From: Sthenelais limicola
Lineage: Eukaryota; Annelida; Polychaeta; Phyllodocida; Sigalionidae
NCBI GenBank assembly: GCA_942159475.1
Contig: OW804098.1
Location: 3,696,383-3,760,382 of the forward strand
DNA: 64,000 nt
Direction of reading: 5' to 3'
Below, in pieces: positions 56,829-64,000 of the stretch (position 1 is its first letter; each line of letters starts with the position of its first letter). The notes under the pieces were generated by a model that had not been told where the DNA came from, did no database searches, and saw only the letters and a program-made list of their open reading frames with translations. The position numbers and the translations under genes are program-made.

Positions 56829-58610
56829 CTGTAACAGTAATGAGTCGGTGGCAATTATTCTCAACATTGCATCAACTCAAGTTTCATAAAATATCTATAG
56901 GAAATAGGTTATATTGAGTGATAATGGGTGAAAACTTTGATAATTATGCTCAAATCACTTTTCTTTTTGGATGGTATCTATTTCCAACCCTCAGGAATGT
57001 AATGAGAAAAAAAGATTAATAATCAAGAAAAAAAAAATGCCATGGTAAATGTGACTTTTGGCATTCCAGTGGAAAAATCTATAAATAGAACAAATGTTGT
57101 GAAAAGCTATAACTTGCTTATTTATGGATAGATTTTTTTTTTTGGGGGTGGTAGCTATTTCCAAGTATAGTGAATAGGATAAGAAAAGAAAATTGACAAT
57201 CAGAGAAAAAAAATTCTGTTGGAAATTTGACTTTTTACAAATGCACTTCATTTCCAAGTCCAAATTTGGCAAAATGTCCCTTTTTTTGAGAGTTTTTTGA
57301 GAGTTTTTGAGAGTTTTTTTTTTTTGATTTCTGTCCGTTTCCACCTTGTATGTGATGGACCCACATGAAAAATTAAGGATAGTGAAGAAAAAATATTTTC
57401 ATCTTCACAGAGATGCTGGGAATGGGTGATTTCCCAGGAGGAAACGCTCCGTCCTGGTCACCCTCCACCCCGGCCTCAGCCCAGGCCAAACACCTCTGAA
57501 CCTCTGTATCTCAGGGAAAAATAAATATTTTCAAACCGTTTTTTTCACTGGTGGCATTCAGGAGAGGGAGGCGAGAAATGTGGATGGGCTAACTATTGGA
57601 AATGAACTATTTTGATTAGAGATGTGAGAAACAATTTTACTTTTGGCCCTCACCTGCTTCTACATGCTCCTGTAAAATATGTTTGACCCTAGATCTCGGG
57701 GAAATATTTTTTTTTCCGGATCGTTTTTTCGACAAATGATTCTGATAGAGCACGAGGCAAAACCTCACTCGAACAAACCTCGTAAAAAAATAATAATTAT
57801 TAAAGATGTGAGAAGACATTTTGGTTTGCATCTCTAACATAGATCCCTATGGGGCAATTGAGCAGGCAGCAGGTGCCCCCTCCTGGATCTAGGTCGAGTG
57901 GGGTTTTCAGAAAATGTACAGTTTCTGTAAGTTTAACCACAGTTTCTGCAAAATCAGGCTGCTCTTTGGTCATTGCATTGATTCTAGATGATAGAAATCA
58001 GTTTGAACTTTAATTTTCTCTGAAATTTTTTTCATTTGAGCAGATTGGCAACATTGAATTCTACATTTTCTGAAAATGTGAGCCCCGCCCGCACACACAG
58101 GTTACAGATCTGTCTATGCATGTAACTCGGTAAGTTTTAGAGATACAGCCAATTTGAAAAGACCTACCCCCACTAAATCGAGCCCAAGGAATCCAATGGT
58201 ACCATTGGAATTGTTGTATTTGCATGGGTTGCCCTAGCAACGGGGGGTCCTCAATGGTATACGGGGAGGGTGGTGGTGCGGGGTCTGTGAGCTGGAAAGT
58301 GTGCATATCTCTGGAAGTAATAGAGATAGAGAGATTCTGTGAAGTGCTACCCCCACTAAAAGGACCCCAAGGAAGAGAATGGTACCATTGGGAAAGCGCT
58401 ATCTAGAAGGGTTGGCCCACATATGGTTTGTTTGAGGCACTAGGAGTGGGAGGAGAGGTGCGGGAGGTGTATTTTCGTTGTACTCATTTTAGCACAGTTG
58501 TACTCATTTTAGCACCGTTGTACTCATTTTAGCACCGTTGTACTCATTTTAACACCGTTGTACTCATTTCAACACAGATGTACCCATTTTAACACAGTTG
58601 TACTCAGTTT
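56314..58610 (-). repeat. Duplicated block C' (inverted copy of 47671-49911)
   Basis: Inverted partner of block C, holding the complete version of the shared exon and the same 20-bp array. With block C it makes inverted arms of about 2.3 kb around a 6.4-kb spacer. Confidence 0.88.
57901..58085. mobile_element. MITE family M2, diverged copy in block C'
   Basis: Inverse of 48219-48400; ends GGGTTTTCAGAAAATGTACA and TACATTTTCTGAAAATGTGA. Confidence 0.55.
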
Positions 58611-58620
58611 AACACAGTTT
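58474..58620. repeat. 20-bp tandem array (block C')
   Basis: About seven copies of TTGTACTCATTTTAGCACCG and variants. It grades directly into the next array, also of 20-bp period. Confidence 0.92.
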
Positions 58621-59076
58621 GCACACCGTTTTACTCAGAACCACACTGATAATGGGAGAACCACACTGATTGTGGCAGAACCACACTGATTGTGGTCGAA
58701 CCACACTGATAATGGGAGAACCACACTGATAATGGGAGAACCACACTGATTGTGGTCGAACCACACTGATTGTGGCAGAACCACACTGATTGTGGTCGAA
58801 CCACACTGATAATGGGAGATCAACACTGATAGTGGCAGAACAACACTGACTGTGGTCAAACCACACTGATAATGGGAGAACCACACTGATAATGGCATAA
58901 CCACACTGATTATGGTTGAACCACACTGATTGTGGCAGAACCACGCTGATAATGGTCGAACCACACTGATAATGGCAGAACCACACTGATTGTGGTCGAA
59001 CCACACTGATAATGGCAGAACCACACTGATGATGGCAGAAACACACTGATAATGGGAAGACCACACTGATAATAGG
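58621..59076. repeat. 20-bp tandem array, second type
   Basis: About 22 copies of AGAACCACACTGATAATGGC with variants (TGTGGC, TGTGGTCG, AATGGG). The period equals that of the neighbouring array, and the link segment TACTCAGAACCACACTGAT mixes both. Open frames of 143-151 codons on the minus strand are artefacts of the stop-free repeat. Confidence 0.95.
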
Positions 59077-59137
59077 CTGTGTCTTGGTGGGCGACTGACA
59101 CAGCTACGACGATATAGTTAACGAAATAGGAACGACC

Positions 59138-59364
59138 ATGGACTATTCTAGTGAACAAGTGTGCGATATACCTGACATTGAAGCTTCAATTCCTAAAATG
59201 AACAGTGTATCCGGATTCAGAATAGGCAGATGGGCGGGAAGCAAAAAGAACATTATATCTTCTACCGATTCTGAGAGAAAAGCCGATTGTCAAGCAACTT
59301 TAAAGCTGAGGAAACCAAAGAACAAAGGTAAGAAAGTTTTGGTTACTGCTCCAATTGAAAAGGG
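59138..59364 (+). pseudogene. Gag/protease lead segment
   Basis: Frame from an ATG at 59138 (MDYSSEQVCDIPDIEAS), basic towards the end (KLRKPKNKGKKVLVTAPIE). The protease sequence carries on in another frame from about 59355, so a one-base change or a programmed shift lies near 59360. No zinc knuckle is present. Confidence 0.5.
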
Positions 59365-60170
59365 TTGCAGACATCGAGGTAAAAGATTTAAACATGCCAG
59401 TTCTTGTCGATACAGGTGCCACTGTTTCTTGTATAAGCTCTGCCTTCTTTAGGAAAATGAGAAGCAAGGTTCCAAACGATAAGATTTTGCGTTGCAATGT
59501 CAAAATATTTGTAGCCGATGGAGGTGCACATCACTGTTATAAGAAAATTGAAATCGAGTTTAGGATAGGCGACCAACAATTCAGACACAAGTTTATCGTA
59601 TTGCCAGCTTTGCATAGAAGTATGATCTTAGGTGTTGATTTCTTGAGAAAATTCCGAGCAAAGATTAAGTTTAATTTGGGTGAAAAACAGCAGATGTTCC
59701 CTATAAGAGCAACACGTACGTTCATGATAGCTCCTGGAACAGAATACACAACTGTGGCTGAAATTACTTCACATACGGATATGTTAAAATCTATCGGTGT
59801 CACTGAGAATCTGCAAAGGCAGAGACCTGTATCGTTTTTAGTCAAGCATGCTTTGGAAAAACCTTTTAGTGAAAATAAGGTACCAATTACTTTATTTAAC
59901 GCTTCAAAAGCCTCCTCTACTATAGAGAGAGGCACGGTATTAGGTATGTACACTCTGGCTTCTGAAGAAGATTTTCTTTCTCCTAAAGAAATTGAACAAG
60001 TGAATAATTTAAAAGGTGGGACAGCTGAAACGAGCGGTAAAATTGTTGATTTCCAAATAGGTGAGGAGTTAACTGTTGAACAGAAATCACAATTGTTAGA
60101 TTTGTTGCAGGAAAATGAGAGTGCTTTTGTTGGCAAGGATAAAAAGCTTGGTTTAACAACAGAATATTAA
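59355..60170 (+). pseudogene. Aspartic protease region (retropepsin) of the plus-strand Gypsy element
   Basis: 271 codons. The active-site motif VLVDTGATVSCIS is intact, followed by the flap region and the ILGVDFLRKF segment typical of retropepsins. The rest is the linker to RT. A TAA at 60168-60170 interrupts the frame; the same frame continues as RT right after it, so the stop is a simple nonsense mutation. Confidence 0.85.
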
Positions 60171-62695
60171 CATAAAATCAAATTGAAGCCTGATTTTAAG
60201 CCTGTCATGAGACAACCATATCGCATGAATCCTGTAATGTCTAAGGTGATGGAGGGAATTTTAAGGGAACAGGTCGAGCAAAATTTAATAGAGAAGTGTG
60301 TCGACCCAGTTGAATTTAGTTCCCCATGTTTTCTTGTTCAAAAACCTACTACAGCCGATGGGAAAAGGGCCTGGCGTCTTGTTATTGACCATCGTCAAGT
60401 CAATAGATCAATAAAGGATGAAATTAGGGCTTTCCCACGTGCTGATGACACTATAGAAGCAGTTGGACAAACCCAAGGAAGATATTTTTCTCGCTTAGAT
60501 GCCTTTGCTGGTTTCCATCAGGTCTGTTTAAAGGATGAGAATAGATATATCACAGCTTTTAACTCTCCCCTAGGTGTCTACAGGTATAAGGTTATGCTAT
60601 GGGATTAAAGACTTCTCCCAAAGCGTTTCACTCTTTAATTGAACATGTTTTACAAGCAGTTCCAAATGCTTTTTACTAAGTCGACGATGTGGTAATAGCA
60701 TCTCCAACTTGGGATATGCATGTAAGGGACATTAAAAATGTATTTGCTGCCTTTGCCAAGGCAAATATTAAATTCAAGAAGGAGAAATGCTCATTTGGTG
60801 TGACGAGGGTCCCATTTTTAGGCTTTATAGTAGACAAGGATGGAATTCACCCAGACCCAGCTAAACTAGACGCTTTACGATCCTTTCCCCGACCAAAACC
60901 GGTGAAGCAGGTACGGTCATTTGCTGGGCTTGCTAATTACTACAGGGTGTTTATACCAAATTTCAGTCAGATTATGAAGCCTTTATATGTTCTTACAAAG
61001 GCAAAAGTGAAGTTGGTATGGTCAACCGAGGCTGAAAATGCATTTAATAAAATCAGAAATGCCATTCTTGAAGATGCTGTCTTGGTATATCCAGACTATT
61101 CAAAAGAATTCATCTTGGCCTCGGATGCAAGCAACCAAAGTTTAGGGGCCTGTATTAGTCAAGCCGATATTAATGGTAATTTACATCCCATAGCCTTTGC
61201 AGGAAGAGGCTTGACCCCTGCTCTGAGCAAGTTCAGACATTATGTCATGTCTAAACATTTTACCATTTTAACTGACCATGCAGCTGTTACTGCGATTAAT
61301 ACAAAGAAAGATTTGACAGGGAGAATGTTCAGATGGCTCGATTTTTTTGGCCAGTTTGATTTTTCGGTGAAATATATCAGGGGAAAATTGAACATAATCC
61401 CAGATGTTTTATCTCAAAGGGAATACGATCCTAATATTCCCACTGTCCCTCACGTTGAGATGAGGAAATCCGTGTCATTTAATCCCATTCATGCAATGAA
61501 ATTATTCGACCAGGATGAGAAATGTGAGAATAATCCAATCATGTTGTATAAGACCAGAGCCATCCTCAAGAAGGATGTGGCTGTACACGAATTAGATAAT
61601 AGTGTATCACAGGAGCAAGTCTCCTCTCTCTCAGATATACAGTTACAGGATTCTATACCGATGACAGACAGTAGCACGGATATCTTGATAGCCCCGGAAC
61701 AAACAAGGGCTCAGAGACGTGCTAATGGTACTGTAAGTGATGACAAAGATAAACAGGATGGAGTCCCTCCCCCAGATAATGGTAATCAAGCTGTTAAGCC
61801 CCCTAGGAAGAGCAGATGTGGTAATATCCCTAAAGCTAGAAAGACTAAGGCAAGGCCTGTAATTCGGCCAGGGAAAAATAACACGAAAACCAGGATAGGG
61901 GAAGAGGGTCCTGTATGTAAGGAAAACATTGATAATCAGCTTAGAGTTCCATTCGATAAAGCTAAGTTGAAACATGACCAGGAAAACGATTTGTTTTGCA
62001 CTCTGATGACTGATTATCTCGAAGGTAAACAATTGCCAAAGAATCACGAGTTGACTCGATTAATCTTAACAACTCATGATATGTTTTTCATTCAAGATGA
62101 GATTTTATGTAGGCTTCCTAAAAGGACCAAGATCACACAATTGGCTAATTGTTTCCAAATAGTAATTCCTGAGGTATTACAGAAGCCTTTGATTCGATTT
62201 GTGCATGCTAAATCATTAGCTGCACATGTAGGATATGCTAAGACCCTTTCTCTACTTCAAGCGAGGTTTTATTGGATATCGATGGCTAAGGATACTAAAA
62301 TGCACGTAACTTCTTGTCACGAATGTTTGATGTCTAAAAGTGTTAAGCATCCAACCAGATTGCCCTTGAAGATCAGAGAAATGGCGCCTGCACCCTTTAG
62401 CACGCTAATGATAGATGCGATGGGACCTTTGCCTAGAACGCAAAGGAACAATTGCTATATACAGGTGGTGACAGACCAATACTCAAAGTTTTGTTTTATC
62501 TGGCCGACTCCTGCGATTACAGCAGAGAGGGCCGCTGCCGAATTCCACAAGTATGTAATCGCTTATATGGGTGTTCCTAAGATTCTTAGAAGCGATAATG
62601 GTGCCTGTTACATAGGCGAAACATTCAGAGACAAATGCAAAGCTTGGGAAATTAAGCAGGTACACGGTTCACCGTATTTAAGCCGATCACAGGGA
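60171..62695 (+). pseudogene. RT, RNase H and integrase region of the plus-strand Gypsy element
   Basis: RT starts at about 60183 with LKPDFKPVMRQPYRMNP and has RLDAFAGFHQV. The frame shifts at about 60595, and a TAA (60677-60679) sits just before the VDD of the catalytic box. From 60689 a 712-codon frame runs through the RT thumb, an RNase H that lacks an internal segment between LTPALSKF and RHYVMSKH, and a linker. Integrase follows with an HHCC finger (H-x-H then CHECLMSK), a first Asp (MIDAMGPL) and a second Asp (RSDNGACY). The catalytic Glu is missing because the element ends at about 62695. The rest of the open frame is simple repeat and flank. Confidence 0.88.
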
Positions 62696-62699
62696 ATTA

Positions 62700-62765
62700 C
62701 CTACCCCCTGTCTCCCCTCTTCTCTTTCTCCCTTGTACTCTCTCTCTCTCTCTCTCTCTCTTCTA
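62700..62765. repeat. CT microsatellite at the truncation point
   Basis: Pyrimidine tract CCTGTCTCCCCTCTTCTC followed by (TC)n up to about 62762, exactly where retroelement similarity stops. Confidence 0.9.
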
Positions 62766-62914
62766 TTATATTATTGGAATTGGAAATTTTGAAAATGTTT
62801 ATTGCAAAGTGGAATTGCCAGAAATGAAACAATATAACATTATTTAATTCTTTGCCCTAGGTAGCCTATAAGAGATTCAGGCGGATTTTGTCAAAGAAAA
62901 GAAATTCTGGAAAA

Positions 62915-63196
62915 TAGGTGGATTTGTGTTGAAGAAAATAAATAAAAAAGAAGGGAAAATGGGGCCGGAAAACAAGCAAAAAGTATGGAAAGGCAAAAAA
63001 GCGGCTGAAAAAACAGCCGGATTTTGTATTTTCGGCCGAAAAAAAGGCAACACACGGCCCATAATTTATGGGTGGCCGAAATTTTCTCACGGTCAACAAA
63101 GATACGGATAAATCATGGTAAAATGTGGATCATGTGCCTTTTGTGAAATTAGGTGGATTTGTGTCGAAGAAAATAAATAAAAAAGAAGGGAAAATG
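62915..63196. repeat. 47-bp direct repeat pair
   Basis: 62915-62961 and 63150-63196 share 47 bp with one mismatch (TAGGTGGATTTGTGT then GAAGAAAATAAATAAAAAAG). The 188 bp between them are purine-rich with several GGCCGAAA-like motifs. Could be a small tandem duplication or the flanks of an insertion. Confidence 0.8.
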
Positions 63197-63218
63197 AATG
63201 ACATCCAAAATTGACGTT

Positions 63219-63357
63219 CACAGGATAATTAGTCACATGTCGCAAAATTGATAATGTAATTTATTCACAAGCTCCCCTTATTGGAATGTTCTGACTTTTG
63301 GAGGGTTTAGCCCAGTCAGTCATATAAATATATTCACACAATTTCAGGACATTGTAT
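63219..63357. mobile_element. MITE family M1, truncated copy
   Basis: Left end only (AGTCACATGTCGCAAAATTG, then TTATTGGAATGTTCTGA). Similarity ends at about 63357. Confidence 0.65.
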
Positions 63358-63610
63358 TGTCACGAGCCGTATTGTTCCCGTAATGATTACAAAGGTATTA
63401 CATAAGATTATGTAATGACATAACAGTATATCATTAATATAGAATATAGGATCGCATAAGCAGGAGGCTTATGAATATTCATTAATTAAGGTTAAGTACC
63501 AAGGTCACACACTAGGTGGACTGTGAGTAACTGGGTAGTAGTGTATTGAGGCGCATTTGAGGTACGTTTCGTTTACACATTCCCCACTGCACTATATTCC
63601 TACACTTTTC

Positions 63611-63981
63611 GTGGTGGCGCCACGGGTACGAAAATGGTAATATGATACGTCCCCGGATCAAGAAATTATAAAAAACAAAAGCAAAAATGACCTCGTTTGC
63701 AAGAAATTTCCGCCATCTTGGATTTTCTTCAAGAAAATCCGCCATCTTGGATTATAGATCTGGATCCAACCGGTATTTTATGTCACTTTAGAAATTTCCA
63801 CCATTTTGTCTATAAATCATGTGGCTAAGTGCACGTGTACTTAGTTAGACCGGTTTTTCTAGAAGGAAAATCCAAGATGGCGGAAATTTCTTGCGAACTA
63901 GGTCATTTTGCTTTTGTTTTTTATTACTTCTTGATCCGGGGACGTATCATATTACCATTTTCGTACTGGTGGCGCCACCAC
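63611..63981. mobile_element. MITE with ~125-bp inverted repeats
   Basis: A 371-bp element whose arms (about 63611-63740 and 63855-63981) are inverse copies with few differences. The ends are GTGGTGGCGCCAC, itself containing the palindrome GGTGGCGCCACC. The arms include GATACGTCCCCGGATCAAGA and a CCGCCATCTTGGATTTTC segment, partly doubled in the left arm. No coding capacity, and no clear target duplication. Confidence 0.85.
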
Positions 63982-64000
63982 AGATTTGGTAAGATTTTAG

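Larger units (their letters stand above)
59138..62695 (+). mobile_element. Decayed Ty3/Gypsy element, plus strand, truncated at both ends
   Basis: Order: short gag-end/protease lead, protease, RT, RNase H, integrase finger and core up to just after the second catalytic Asp. The left end adjoins the 20-bp array and the right end breaks into a CT microsatellite at about 62695. No LTRs were found. Two stops and at least two frame changes are visible, so the copy is dead, but it is better preserved than the one at 6.8-10.2 kb. It is a different lineage from both other elements, judging by its RT motifs. Confidence 0.9.

Noticed and set aside
58609..59066. 143- and 151-codon frames on the minus strand
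   Set aside because: Artefacts of a stop-free 20-bp tandem array.
58621..59076. CRISPR-like regular spacing
   Set aside because: Units are contiguous with no unique spacers, and the DNA is metazoan.
59138..62827. Treating the plus-strand Gypsy frames as active genes
   Set aside because: Two stops, a frame change in RT, a missing RNase H segment and a missing integrase Glu show it is dead.

Overview
The window is metazoan genomic DNA, most likely from a marine invertebrate. The support is an AT-rich background, one intronless class A GPCR, introns with normal acceptor sites, many minisatellites, MITE-like elements, and several Ty3/Gypsy retrotransposons in different stages of decay. I could not name the species. 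Almost nothing here is ordinary host coding sequence. The exceptions are the GPCR (2394-3422, minus) and an unrecognised, apparently duplicated exon (56165-56828 minus and 49437-49911 plus).

Layout. 0-6.6 kb: gene-poor DNA, the orphan GPCR, and a 14-bp minisatellite directly upstream of it. 6.8-10.25 kb: a badly decayed Ty3/Gypsy element on the minus strand (RT, RNase H, integrase, possible env trace). 10.57-18.56 kb: tandem arrays with 57-, 21-, 27- and 41-bp units and a 750-bp polypyrimidine tract. 18.9-24.8 kb: a cluster of about 400-bp MITEs whose inverted repeats carry TGAGTCA, a 119-bp fold-back, and three perfect TGACGTCA sites. 26.4-37.6 kb: a young, nearly complete 11.2-kb Ty3/Gypsy element on the minus strand with LTRs, a tRNA-His-type PBS, a PPT, a 4-bp TSD, gag, pol, and a long third reading frame with zinc fingers and no sign of being an envelope.

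38-58.6 kb is a mosaic of duplicated blocks. Block A (about 5.85 kb) is present twice in direct orientation (38131-43976 and 49917-55775). Block B (1.2 kb) is present twice inverted (24799-26005 and 43971-45170). Block C (2.2 kb) is present twice inverted (47671-49911 and 56314-58610) and flanks the second A copy, giving an arm-spacer-arm arrangement of about 11 kb. A retroelement gag-like frame with one stop (45712-46767) lies between B' and C. 58.6-63.98 kb: a 20-bp array, a decayed Ty3/Gypsy gag-pol fragment on the plus strand, and a MITE with long inverted repeats at the right edge.

The most interesting items are the extra zinc-finger/coiled-coil ORF of the 11.2-kb element, the nested duplications with the unrecognised exon, the AP-1-bearing MITE family, and the CRE cluster. 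All identities and homologies were judged by eye from the sequence; no database search was run.
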